Positions 36,368-45,570 of a stretch of DNA of 64,000 nt are shown piece by piece. Under the pieces are notes generated by a model. It was given only the letters and a program-made list of their open reading frames with translations, made no database searches and was not told the origin of the DNA. Each line of letters starts with the position of its first letter. Position 1 is the first letter of the stretch. The DNA is taken from contig NZ_LISX01000001.1 of NCBI RefSeq assembly GCF_001905465.1, positions 765,974 through 829,973 on the forward strand, in the 5' to 3' direction. This DNA comes from Kitasatospora sp. CB01950. Its GTDB lineage: Bacteria; Actinomycetota; Actinomycetes; Streptomycetales; Streptomycetaceae. A program made the translations under genes and the position numbers.

Positions 36368-37369
36368 GTGATTGAAGCCCGCCATCTCCGTGTTCTGCAT
36401 GCCGTCGCCCGGACCGGGTCCTTCTCTGCTGCGGCGCGGGAGCTGGGGTGTACGCAGCCTGCGGTGAGCCAGCAGATGAAGGCGCTGGAGAAGGCGGTGG
36501 ACACCCCGCTGGTGGTGCGGTCGGGGCGGGAGATGCAGCTGAGCGAGGCCGGGCGGGTGCTGTTGAAGCACGCGAACGGGATCCTCGCGGGGCTGTCGGC
36601 CGCGGAGGAGGAGGTCGCGGCGATCGCGGGGCTGCGGGCGGGGCGGGTGCGGCTGGTGTCGTTCCCGACGGCGAGCTCGACGCTGGTGCCGCGGTCGGTG
36701 GCGCAGGTGCGGGCGGTGCACCCGGGCGTGCGGGTGTCGTTGGTGGAGGCGGAGCCCCCGCAGGCGCTGGCGATGCTGCGCGGCGGGGAGTGCGAGGTGG
36801 CGCTGGCGTTCCGGTACCCGGACTCGCAGGGCGGGCTGAGCCTGCCGTCGCCGCACGCGACGCTGCGCGAGGCGCGGGCGGAGGCGACGTTGGAGGCGGC
36901 GGCGACGGCCGCGGCGAACGACTGGTCGGAGCTGGTGGTGCGGCCGCTGCTGGACGATCCGCTGGTGGGGCTGGTGCCGGCCGGGCATCCGCTGGCGGGC
37001 CGGGGCGAGGGCGAGCCGGTGGATCTGGTGGAGCTGGCGCAGGAGCAGTGGATCGCCGGCTGCCCGCAGTGCCGGGGGCACCTGGTGGAGCTGTGCACGG
37101 ACGCGGGCTTCGCGCCGGCGATCGAGTTCGCCACCGACGACTATCCGGCGGTGGTGGGCCTGGTGGGCGCGGGCCTGGGGGTGGCGGTGCTGCCGGGGCT
37201 GGCACTGGAGTCGGTGCGGCACCCGGGGGTGGCGGCGGTGCCGGTGCGGGTGGCGTCGGGGGAGCCTGCGCGGCGCGAGGTGGTGGCGCTGACCCTGCCG
37301 GACCTGGCGGGGGTTCCGGCGGTGGAGCTGATGCTGGAGCAGCTCGCGGCGGCGGCCGCCGCCCGCTGA
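36368..37369 (+). CDS. LysR-family transcriptional regulator
   Basis: A 333-residue regulator with the N-terminal winged helix-turn-helix MIEARHLRVLHAVARTGSFSAAARELGCTQPAVSQQMKALE (1-41) and a periplasmic-binding-protein-like effector domain (about 90-320). A CPQC pair lies near residue 225. The effector is unknown, and no divergently transcribed target gene is adjacent. GTG 36368 lies eight bases after a -10-like TAAGGT (36355-36360) and has no ribosome-binding site, so the transcript may be leaderless. The codon use is a little more GTG/GCG-rich than the neighbours. Confidence 0.88.
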   Translation: MIEARHLRVLHAVARTGSFSAAARELGCTQPAVSQQMKALEKAVDTPLVVRSGREMQLSEAGRVLLKHANGILAGLSAAEEEVAAIAGLRAGRVRLVSFPTASSTLVPRSVAQVRAVHPGVRVSLVEAEPPQALAMLRGGECEVALAFRYPDSQGGLSLPSPHATLREARAEATLEAAATAAANDWSELVVRPLLDDPLVGLVPAGHPLAGRGEGEPVDLVELAQEQWIAGCPQCRGHLVELCTDAGFAPAIEFATDDYPAVVGLVGAGLGVAVLPGLALESVRHPGVAAVPVRVASGEPARREVVALTLPDLAGVPAVELMLEQLAAAAAAR

Positions 37370-37442
37370 GGCGTCCGCGCCGACCCGGGGACGGACGGCG
37401 CAGCGCAGGCGGAGAAACGTTTTTCCAGCCAGGTGAACACCT

Positions 37443-37470
37443 ACGCCGCGTCCGAGAACACCTGCGGCGT
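37443..37470 (-). terminator. Possible terminator after whiD
   Basis: Seven-base arms ACGCCGC (37443-37449) and GCGGCGT (37464-37470) lie ten bases beyond the whiD stop. The stem is short, so confidence is low. Confidence 0.3.
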
Positions 37471-37480
37471 CATCGGGGGC

Positions 37481-37807
37481 TCAGGGGCGGACGGTCTGCG
37501 GCATGGCCAGCGGGACCTGGACCAGCCGGTTGCGGGAGCGGCCGAGGAGCTCCTCGCGCTCGTCCTCCGTCATACCGCCCCAGACCCCGTAGGGCTCGCG
37601 GACGGCCAGGGCGTGGGCCGCGCACTGGGCGCGTACCGGGCAGCGCATGCAGACCTCCTTGGCGCTCGCCTCGCGGGAGGTCCGGGCCGCGCCGCGTTCG
37701 CCTTCGGGGTGGAAGAACAGCGAGCTGTCGACACCGCGGCAGGCGGCGGAGAGCTGCCAGTCCCAGAGGTCTGCGTTGGGGCCGGGGAGGCGGGAGAAAT
37801 CTGCCAT
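37481..37807 (-). CDS. whiD: WhiB-family iron-sulfur regulator WhiD
   Basis: A small [4Fe-4S] protein that binds the principal sigma factor and controls late sporulation. The 108-residue product carries the four cluster cysteines Cys23, Cys53, Cys56 and Cys62 (AACRG; CMRCPVRAQC), the WhiB turn GVWGG (74-78) and a basic C-terminus. The start MADFSRLPGPNADLWDWQL and the divergent position next to bldM match what I remember of Streptomyces WhiD. In S. coelicolor its loss gives unstable, lysing spores. ATG 37807 was chosen as the family start. Upstream is a long AT-rich region. Confidence 0.85.
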   Translation of the reverse strand: MADFSRLPGPNADLWDWQLSAACRGVDSSLFFHPEGERGAARTSREASAKEVCMRCPVRAQCAAHALAVREPYGVWGGMTEDEREELLGRSRNRLVQVPLAMPQTVRP

Positions 37808-38348
37808 GGCTCATTCCCTTCGAGGGTGCGGGACCCGGCGGCCCGGACGGTATTGCTCCGGCGAGGCTGCGCGGGACCGATACGGACACCTGGAAATATG
37901 ACTTACACCCAACTACACGGACAAGTCACCCACACACCGACACAACAGTCAATGACCTGACGGAAGCTATAAAAACGGACAAACGGTGCAATAGGTTTTG
38001 AGTCGTGCCGCTGTCCGATCGGGTGTCCGGTGGGGCGCGGGCCGCGGTCGAAAGGCGTGCGCGGCGCGGGCACCGCGCGCGAGCTGCACAAAAGTGCGGC
38101 GTGTGCACCGCGAGGTAGCTCTTGTGTGATGGGTTGGCCACGTACAGTGGTGGAGATGGACCTGAAGCCGTAACTCATTCGAGTGACGGTCGTTGGATGT
38201 ACGGAGGCGGTCGGCGGGCGCAGGGCATCGGGATCGGTCGCGGAGCGAGGCGATCGGAACGGGGTCCGTCCCGAGCGGCCGTGTCGGAGAGGTTCGTACC
38301 AGCCAGGAGGCTCAACGTGACGCGGATCAGCTGCGGAGGACGACGGTC
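37808..38348. promoter_or_regulatory. whiD-bldM divergent intergenic region
   Basis: A 541-base non-coding stretch containing the promoters of two developmental genes. Bases 37880-38000 are strikingly AT-rich for this genome. On the minus strand, TTGCAC (37986-37991) and TAGCTT (37964-37969) with a 16-base spacer form a candidate whiD promoter. Two GACAC pentamers (37885-37889, 37939-37943) match the core recognised by WhiA/WhiB. On the plus strand lies the bldM promoter described separately. ORFs here look like chance. Confidence 0.6.
38169..38196 (+). promoter_or_regulatory. Sigma-BldN-type promoter of bldM
   Basis: CGTAAC (38169-38174), a 16-base spacer, and CGTTGG (38191-38196) match the remembered sigma-BldN consensus CGTAAC-N16-CGTTGA at 11 of 12 positions. 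bldM p1 of S. coelicolor is the established BldN target, so regulation appears conserved. It gives a leader of about 145 bases. Confidence 0.85.
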
Positions 38349-38960
38349 ATGACATCCGTACTCGTCTGCGACGATTCCCCGCTCGCCCGGGAGGCGCTGC
38401 GGCGTGCGGTGGCGACCGTACCCGGCGTGGACCGGGTGACCACTGCGACGAACGGTGAGGAGGTCCTCCGCCGCTGGGTGGCCGACCGTTCCGATCTCGT
38501 TCTGATGGACGTCCGGATGCCCGGACTGGGCGGGGTGGAGACGGTCCGCCGACTGCTCTCGGCCGACCCGGGCGCCCGGATCATCATGCTCACCGTGGCC
38601 GAGGACCTGGACGGCGTGGCCCTCGCGGTCGCCGCCGGGGCCCGCGGCTACCTGCACAAGGACGCCTCGCGCGCCGAGCTGCGGGCCACCGTCACCCAGG
38701 CGCTGGCCGACCCGACCTGGCGCCTGGCGCCGCGCCGGCTGCGCAGCCCGGACATGGGCGCCGCACCGACGTTGACGGCCCGTGAGATCCAGGTGCTGGA
38801 GGGGATGAGCCACGGCCGCAGCAACGCGGAGATCGGCCGCGAGCTGTTCCTGTCCGAGGACACCGTGAAGACGCACGCCAGGCGGCTGTTCAAGAAGCTC
38901 GGCGCCTCGGACCGCGCGCACGCGGTGGCGCTGGGCTTCCGTTGGGGTCTGGTCCGCTGA
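38349..38960 (+). CDS. bldM: Developmental response regulator BldM
   Basis: A 203-residue LuxR/NarL-type regulator needed for aerial hyphae and sporulation. The receiver domain (1-120) starts MTSVLVCDDSPLAREALRRAV and has Asp54 in LVLMDVRMPG. The HTH (about 140-200) contains LTAREIQVLEGMSHGRSNAEIGRELFLSEDTVKTHARRLFKKLG. From family knowledge BldM works as a homodimer or as a heterodimer with WhiI and does not depend on normal phosphorylation. GGAGGA lies eight bases before ATG 38349. Length, sequence and position beside whiD all fit. Confidence 0.95.
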   Translation: MTSVLVCDDSPLAREALRRAVATVPGVDRVTTATNGEEVLRRWVADRSDLVLMDVRMPGLGGVETVRRLLSADPGARIIMLTVAEDLDGVALAVAAGARGYLHKDASRAELRATVTQALADPTWRLAPRRLRSPDMGAAPTLTAREIQVLEGMSHGRSNAEIGRELFLSEDTVKTHARRLFKKLGASDRAHAVALGFRWGLVR

Positions 38961-39003
38961 GCGGGTGCGGCGACAACTGCGCTCGCTCGGACGTGTGACG
39001 TTG

Positions 39004-39049
39004 TGGTCCCGAGGCTGCACCATGGAGTAGTGGAGCACCTCGGGGACCA
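39004..39049 (+). terminator. Hairpin after bldM
   Basis: TGGTCCCGAGG (39004-39014) pairs with CCTCGGGGACCA (39038-39049) with a one-base bulge and a 23-base loop, 43 bases after the bldM stop and before the sigma factor start. Confidence 0.5.
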
Positions 39050-39074
39050 GCGGACAGGCAGGGGAGGCGGCACG

Positions 39075-39878
39075 GTGCACCCGGCGACGCATAACGTTCC
39101 GATGCACAAGTCCGGACGCGGTGCCGCGTTTTCCGGTCCGACCAGGCACCATGGACCGATGCGTGACGACGAGGAGGCGGCCGGGACCGATCCGGCGCAG
39201 CCCGCCCACGGGGGCGCGGCTGCCGATTCGTCGTCGGCGCCGGAGGGTGGATCGGCGGAATCCGACGGTGCGTCGGATGCGGGCGGCCGTCCGCAGGGCC
39301 CGGGCGTGACGTCGCCCGAGGAGGCGGCGCTGGTCGCGGCCGCGGTGCGCGGGGACGGCCCGGCGATCGAGGCGCTGCTCGGCTACGTGCTGCCGCTGGC
39401 GCTGCGGTACTGCCGGGGCCGGTTGCTCCGGCTGCCCGGTGGGGCCCGGCACCATGTGGACGACGTGGCGCAGGAGGTGTGCGTCGCCGTGCTGTGCGCG
39501 CTGCCCCGGTACCGGGACACCGGCCGTCCGTTCGAGGCCTTCGTGTACGGGATCGCCGCGCACAAGATCGCCGATCTGCAGCGGGCCGCGATGCGCGGGC
39601 CCGGTTCGACGGTGATCCCGCCGGACGACCTGCCGGAGACGCCGGACGACTCGCTCGGCCCCGAGGAGCGGGCGCTGCTGTCCAGCGACGCCGCGTGGAT
39701 CAAGGAGCTGCTGTCCAACCTGCCGGCCCGGCAGCGCGAGCTGGTGCTGCTGCGGGTGGCGGACGGGCTGTCGGCGGAGGAGACCGGCGAGGTGCTCGGC
39801 ATGTCGCCGGGCGCGGTGCGGGTGGCCCAGCACCGGGCGCTGTCGCGGCTGCGGGCGCTGGCGGAGGAGTCCGGCTAG
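39075..39878 (+). CDS. shbA: RNA polymerase sigma factor, ShbA-type
   Basis: A 267-residue sigma-70-family protein of ECF size. A long low-complexity N-terminus (about 1-80, Gly/Ala/Ser/Pro) precedes region 2 ([43 protein letters not shown]) and region 4 ([41 protein letters not shown]). In Streptomyces the gene between bldM and guaB is, as I recall, shbA, whose product drives transcription of the principal sigma factor gene hrdB. GTG 39075 is the only start with a good ribosome-binding site (GGGGAGG), but ATGs at 39102 and 39159 would remove part of the tail. No anti-sigma gene is adjacent. Confidence 0.8.
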   Translation: MHPATHNVPMHKSGRGAAFSGPTRHHGPMRDDEEAAGTDPAQPAHGGAAADSSSAPEGGSAESDGASDAGGRPQGPGVTSPEEAALVAAAVRGDGPAIEALLGYVLPLALRYCRGRLLRLPGGARHHVDDVAQEVCVAVLCALPRYRDTGRPFEAFVYGIAAHKIADLQRAAMRGPGSTVIPPDDLPETPDDSLGPEERALLSSDAAWIKELLSNLPARQRELVLLRVADGLSAEETGEVLGMSPGAVRVAQHRALSRLRALAEESG

Positions 39879-39940
39879 CCGGACCTCCGGCGGGTGGAAG
39901 AAGCCGGGGGGCGTGCGCGTTGTCAAGAGGGCGCGACGAC

Positions 39941-39970
39941 ATACCCCGCGTCACCAGTACCATGGGGTAT
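39941..39970 (+). promoter_or_regulatory. Inverted repeat upstream of guaB
   Basis: ATACCCC (39941-39947) and GGGGTAT (39964-39970) are separated by 16 bases, within the 235-base shbA-guaB spacer. It could be an operator or a leader hairpin. TTGTCA at 39920-39925 could be a -35, but no convincing -10 is at the right distance. Confidence 0.4.
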
Positions 39971-40062
39971 CGGCGCCTGGTCGGGTCGCCAAAGCTTCTC
40001 CGGTGTGCGCGGTCCTCGGTTGGAGGATCGTCCGGACGCCGGGCGTCCTTGGCGGCCGATAG

Positions 40063-41616
<1,554 letters not shown>

Positions 41617-41627
41617 CGCTTTTCCAC

Positions 41628-41673
41628 AGGAGCCGCCCGGACCGCAGGTGACTGCGGGACCCGGGCGGTTCCT
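41628..41673 (+). terminator. Terminator after guaB
   Basis: AGGAGCCGCCCGG (41628-41640) pairs with CCGGGCGGTTCCT (41661-41673) with one G-U. The inner hairpin CCGCAG-GTGA-CTGCGG (41642-41657) has a GNRA tetraloop. A stable nested structure just after the stop. Confidence 0.75.
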
Positions 41674-41777
41674 GCTGTTCGGTGCGCCCCTGTCGGGGCG
41701 CAAAGGGGTCGTACGAGATACTTGGGTGCGGCCGGGGTGACCCGGTCGGCAGATGGAAAGCAGCAGAAGGGCTCGAA

Positions 41778-42896
41778 GTGACTGAGATCGAGATCGGGCG
41801 AGGCAAGCGCGGCCGTCGGGCGTATTCCTTCGACGACATCGCCGTCGTCCCCAGCCGCCGTACGCGTGACCCGAAGGAGGTCTCGATCGCTTGGCAGATC
41901 GACGCCTACCGGTTCGAACTGCCGTTCCTGGCGGCTCCGATGGACAGCGTGGTCTCGCCGCAGCAGGCGATCGCGATCGGGCAGCTGGGCGGCCTCGGCG
42001 TGCTGAACCTGGAAGGCCTGTGGACGCGGTACGAGGACCCGCAGCCGCTGCTGGAGGAGATCGCGTCGCTCACCGACGAGGCGGACGCGACGCGTCGCCT
42101 GCAGGAGGTGTACTCCGCGCCGATCAAGGCCGAGCTGATCAAGGAGCGGATCAAGGAGGTCCGTGACTCGGGTGTGGTCACCGCCGCGGCGCTCTCGCCG
42201 CAGCGCACCGCCGAGTTCTCCAAGGCCGTCGTGGACGCCGGCGTCGACGTGTTCGTGATCCGCGGCACCACGGTCTCCGCCGAGCACGTGTCGGGCGCGG
42301 CCGAGCCGCTGAACCTGAAGCAGTTCATCTACGAGCTGGACGTCCCGGTGATCGTCGGCGGCTGCGCCACCTACACCGCCGCGCTGCACCTGATGCGCAC
42401 CGGCGCGGCCGGCGTGCTGGTCGGCTTCGGCGGCGGCGCCGCGCACACCACCCGCAACGTGCTGGGCATCCAGGTGCCGATGGCGACCGCGGTGGCGGAC
42501 GTCGCGGCGGCCCGCCGGGACTACATGGACGAGTCCGGCGGCCGCTACGTGCACGTGATCGCGGACGGCGGCGTCGGCTACAGCGGCGACATCCCGAAGG
42601 CCGTCGCCTGCGGCGCGGACGCGGTGATGATCGGCGCCGCGCTGGCCCGTGCCACCGACGCGCCCGGCCAGGGCTACCACTGGGGCATGGAGGCCGTCCA
42701 CGAGGAGCTGCCGCGCGGCAAGCGGGTGCACCTGGGCACCGTCGGCTCGACCGAGCAGATCCTGACCGGTCCGTCGCACACCCCCGACGGCACCATGAAC
42801 ATGTTCGGTGCGCTGCGGCGGGCGATGGCCACCACCGGCTACACCGAGCTGAAGGAGTTCCAGCGGGTCGAGGTCACGGTCAACTCCGGCCACTGA
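41778..42896 (+). CDS. guaB3: GuaB3-family IMP dehydrogenase-related protein
   Basis: A 372-residue barrel homologous to IMPDH but without the CBS insert. The N-terminal YSFDDIAVVPSRRTRDPKEV, PMDSVVSPQQAIAIGQLGGLGVLNLEG and HVIADGGVGYSGDIPKAVACGAD match the family. The active-site loop reads VGFGGGAAHTTRNVLG: the IMPDH Cys position is His223. It is therefore unlikely to be a classical IMPDH; GMP reductase-like or regulatory roles have been discussed for relatives. GTG 41778 has AAGG nearby. Its placement after guaB is conserved in actinomycetes. Confidence 0.88.
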   Translation: MTEIEIGRGKRGRRAYSFDDIAVVPSRRTRDPKEVSIAWQIDAYRFELPFLAAPMDSVVSPQQAIAIGQLGGLGVLNLEGLWTRYEDPQPLLEEIASLTDEADATRRLQEVYSAPIKAELIKERIKEVRDSGVVTAAALSPQRTAEFSKAVVDAGVDVFVIRGTTVSAEHVSGAAEPLNLKQFIYELDVPVIVGGCATYTAALHLMRTGAAGVLVGFGGGAAHTTRNVLGIQVPMATAVADVAAARRDYMDESGGRYVHVIADGGVGYSGDIPKAVACGADAVMIGAALARATDAPGQGYHWGMEAVHEELPRGKRVHLGTVGSTEQILTGPSHTPDGTMNMFGALRRAMATTGYTELKEFQRVEVTVNSGH

Positions 42897-42921
42897 TCCC
42901 GGTTCCGCCGGTCCGACGGAG

Positions 42922-42954
42922 AGGGCCCCTGCCGCACGCGGCAGGGGCCCTTTT
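42922..42954. terminator. Bidirectional Rho-independent terminator
   Basis: Perfect 14-base arms AGGGCCCCTGCCGC (42922-42935) and GCGGCAGGGGCCCT (42938-42951) are followed by a T run. It separates guaB3 from the convergent membrane protein gene. Confidence 0.88.
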
Positions 42955-42965
42955 CCGACGGGTCG

Positions 42966-43478
42966 TCAGGACTCGCCGAACTTCCGGGTGATGTTGAAGC
43001 CCGCGACCGCGCCGACCACGATGAACAGGGCCCAGTAGAAACTGAAGGCTTCCTTCCAGCCGTCGAGCAGGATGGAGGAGTGCTCGGTGAACATGGTCGG
43101 CACCGAGATGCCGGCGGCCTCCTGGACATACAGCGCGATGCCGAACAGCTGGCCGAAGAACAGGCCGAGCACGGAGAGCAGCGCACCGACCGGCGGCAGG
43201 ACCGGGTGCTTGCCGCCGATCCGGCCGACGGTGACGCCGACGGCGGCGGCGATGCCGATCGCCATCCAGGTGATCTCGTAGTCGGTGGCCTTGGCGATGA
43301 AGCCGTACAGCAGGCCGGAGACCAGTGCGACGCCGAGACCGGCCAGCACCGCGCCCGGCAGGTTCTTGGGGCCGGCGCCGGCGCCGGCCAGCGGGACGCC
43401 GGGGGCCAGCGGCGAGGCCGGGGCGCTCGGGGGACCGGGCGGCGGGGTGAACGGGTCGGCTGGTTCGGGCGTGGTCAT
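42966..43478 (-). CDS. Four-helix membrane protein, unknown function
   Basis: A 170-residue protein. A Pro/Ala-rich cytoplasmic N-terminus (1-38) is followed by about four membrane helices (around 42-62, 70-86, 93-119, 142-163) and a short basic C-terminus. No family was recognised and there are no catalytic motifs. GGGGGAAG precedes the ATG at 43478. The 307-base spacer to the kinase gene at 43786 must hold divergent promoters; no clear elements were identified there. Confidence 0.75.
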   Translation of the reverse strand: MTTPEPADPFTPPPGPPSAPASPLAPGVPLAGAGAGPKNLPGAVLAGLGVALVSGLLYGFIAKATDYEITWMAIGIAAAVGVTVGRIGGKHPVLPPVGALLSVLGLFFGQLFGIALYVQEAAGISVPTMFTEHSSILLDGWKEAFSFYWALFIVVGAVAGFNITRKFGES

Positions 43479-43785
43479 GTGGGCTTCCCCCGTGGTGATG
43501 ATGTGAAGAGCGCCCAGAGGCTAGCAGCGCACAGGGACAGTGCGACAGAAGGTTTTCGCACGCGGCGCGCCGGTCCGGAGCGGTCGTTTTCGGACGCGGG
43601 GGTGGTGCGGACGGGACACGAGGGGCGCACGGGGCGCGGGCCGGGTGGGGGCGGGTGGCCGGGCGGGGGCGCGGCAGGGGATGATGGTGCCCCGGCGTGC
43701 GACCGCCGCCCGCGGTGGTCCGACACGCTGTCAGGTCCCGGCCGGGCGCCCGGCGAGGCCGCAACACCATGGGGAGAGCGCACCG

Positions 43786-45447
43786 ATGACGCAGCCGCAG
43801 GAACCGACCGGCCGACTGCTGGCGGACCGCTACCGGCTGGGCGAGGTGCTCGGCCGTGGCGGGATGGGCACCGTGTGGCGGGCCGAGGACGAGATGCTCG
43901 GCCGGGTCGTCGCGGTGAAGGAGCTCCGGATGACCGGGGCCGTCGACGAGGCCGAGAAGCACCGGCTGATCGTCCGCACCCTGCGCGAGGCCAAGGCCAC
44001 CGCCCGGATCCGGCACACCGCCGCCGTCACCGTCTTCGACGTGGTCGAGGAGGACGAGCGCCCGTGGATCGTCATGGAACTCGTCGACGGCCGCTCGCTG
44101 GCCGACGTGGTCCGTGAGGACGGCCCGCTGACGCCCGAGCGGGCCGCCGCGATCGGGCTGGACCTGCTCGGGGTGCTCGGCGCCGCGCACAACCAGGGCG
44201 TGCTGCACCGCGACGTGAAGCCGTCCAACGTGCTGATCGGCGAGGACGGGCGGACCGTGCTCACCGACTTCGGCATCGCCAGCGTCGAGGGCGACACCTC
44301 GATCACCTCCACCGGCATGCTGGTCGGCGCGCCCTCGTACATCGCGCCCGAGCGGGCCCGCGGGCAGCGGCCCGGCCCGCCGTCCGACCTGTGGTCGCTC
44401 GGCGGCACCCTGTACGCGATGGTCGAGGGCGTCCCGCCGTACGACCGGGGCTCCGCGCTGGCCACGCTGACCGCCGTGATGACCGAGGAACTGCCGCCGG
44501 CCGCCCACGCCGGGCCGCTGCTGCCGGTCATCCAGGGGCTGCTGGAGAAGGACCCCGCCAAGCGGATGGACGCCGAAGCGGCCCGCGAGATGCTGCAGCT
44601 GATCGTCGACGGGAAGGCGCTGCCCGTACCGGAGCCGGCCGTCGCCGCGAAGCCGGTCGAGCCGGTCGCCGCCGAGACCGCGACCCGGGCGCTGCCCGCC
44701 GACCCCGCCGCCCGCGCGGACACCGCCGTGATCCAGCGGGCCGGGCTGGCCCGGAAGCGCAGGCTGCTGATGCTGGCCGCGGTGGTCGCGGTGCTGGCGC
44801 TGGTCGCCGCGCTGGTGGTGCTGTGGCCCGCCGAGAAGGGCAACGGCGTGGCGAACGCCGGCGACCGGATCGCGACGGCAGGGGAGCCGACGACCAGCGC
44901 CTCGCCGCCCGGGAGCGGCAGCCCGAGTGCGAGCCAGAGCGCCAGTGCGTCGACGGCGCCGTCCGAGTCGCCCGGGCCCTCGCTGACGCCCGGTCAGGCG
45001 CCCGACGGGTACCGGGTGTACAAGGACCCGTCCGGGTTCAGCATCACGCTGCCCGAGTGGATGTCCGACCAGGGCCCGGACTACCGCTCCACCAGCCGGC
45101 GCTTCGAGGGCAACGGCCTGCGGCTGGTGGTCGACTGGCAGTCGCCCGCCGGGGACAGCGCGCTCAAGGACTGGCAGGCGGCCGACCGCTCCGCGAAGAT
45201 GTCCAACTACCGCCGGATCCGCGTCGAGACGGTGGCCTACCGGGACTGGAGCAATGCCGCCGACTGGGAGTGGACGTACTCCGGCAAGAGCGGCACCGTC
45301 CTGCACTCGCTGAACCGGGGCTTCGTCACCGGCAACGGCAAGTACGGCTACGCGATCTACTGGACGATGCCGGAGTCGGTGTGGTCCGCGCCGGACGGCT
45401 CGCTGGCCCGCCGGATCTCCTTCGAGAGCTTCCAGCCCGCTCCCTAG
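43786..45447 (+). CDS. Transmembrane Ser/Thr protein kinase (kinase A)
   Basis: A 553-residue PknB-type receptor kinase. The cytoplasmic kinase domain (about 14-275) has the glycine loop GRGGMGTVW, Lys45, the catalytic HRDVKPSN (Asp143), DFG (161-163) and a Ser/Thr-rich activation loop. A juxtamembrane linker, one TM helix (about 323-347) and a Ser/Pro-rich stalk lead to an extracellular domain (about 405-553) starting APDGYRVYKDPSGFSITLP. That domain has a counterpart in kinase B at 46824. GGGGAG precedes ATG 43786. It is first in a three-gene kinase cluster. Confidence 0.92.
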   Translation: MTQPQEPTGRLLADRYRLGEVLGRGGMGTVWRAEDEMLGRVVAVKELRMTGAVDEAEKHRLIVRTLREAKATARIRHTAAVTVFDVVEEDERPWIVMELVDGRSLADVVREDGPLTPERAAAIGLDLLGVLGAAHNQGVLHRDVKPSNVLIGEDGRTVLTDFGIASVEGDTSITSTGMLVGAPSYIAPERARGQRPGPPSDLWSLGGTLYAMVEGVPPYDRGSALATLTAVMTEELPPAAHAGPLLPVIQGLLEKDPAKRMDAEAAREMLQLIVDGKALPVPEPAVAAKPVEPVAAETATRALPADPAARADTAVIQRAGLARKRRLLMLAAVVAVLALVAALVVLWPAEKGNGVANAGDRIATAGEPTTSASPPGSGSPSASQSASASTAPSESPGPSLTPGQAPDGYRVYKDPSGFSITLPEWMSDQGPDYRSTSRRFEGNGLRLVVDWQSPAGDSALKDWQAADRSAKMSNYRRIRVETVAYRDWSNAADWEWTYSGKSGTVLHSLNRGFVTGNGKYGYAIYWTMPESVWSAPDGSLARRISFESFQPAP

Positions 45448-45570
45448 GGCCCGCCCCGGCACACCGGCGCGTTCGGCCGGGCGGGGCAACGGAGTTGAAA
45501 GGCCGCACCGGGAGGTCGCGGGGGCGGCCCTGGGCCGTAGGCTGGCGGCACTACGGCGTGAGGAACAGGC

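Noticed and set aside
37903..38178. A 91-codon minus-strand ORF upstream of whiD
   Set aside because: It has no ribosome-binding site, lies across the AT-rich promoter region and antisense to the bldM promoter, and has atypical codon use.
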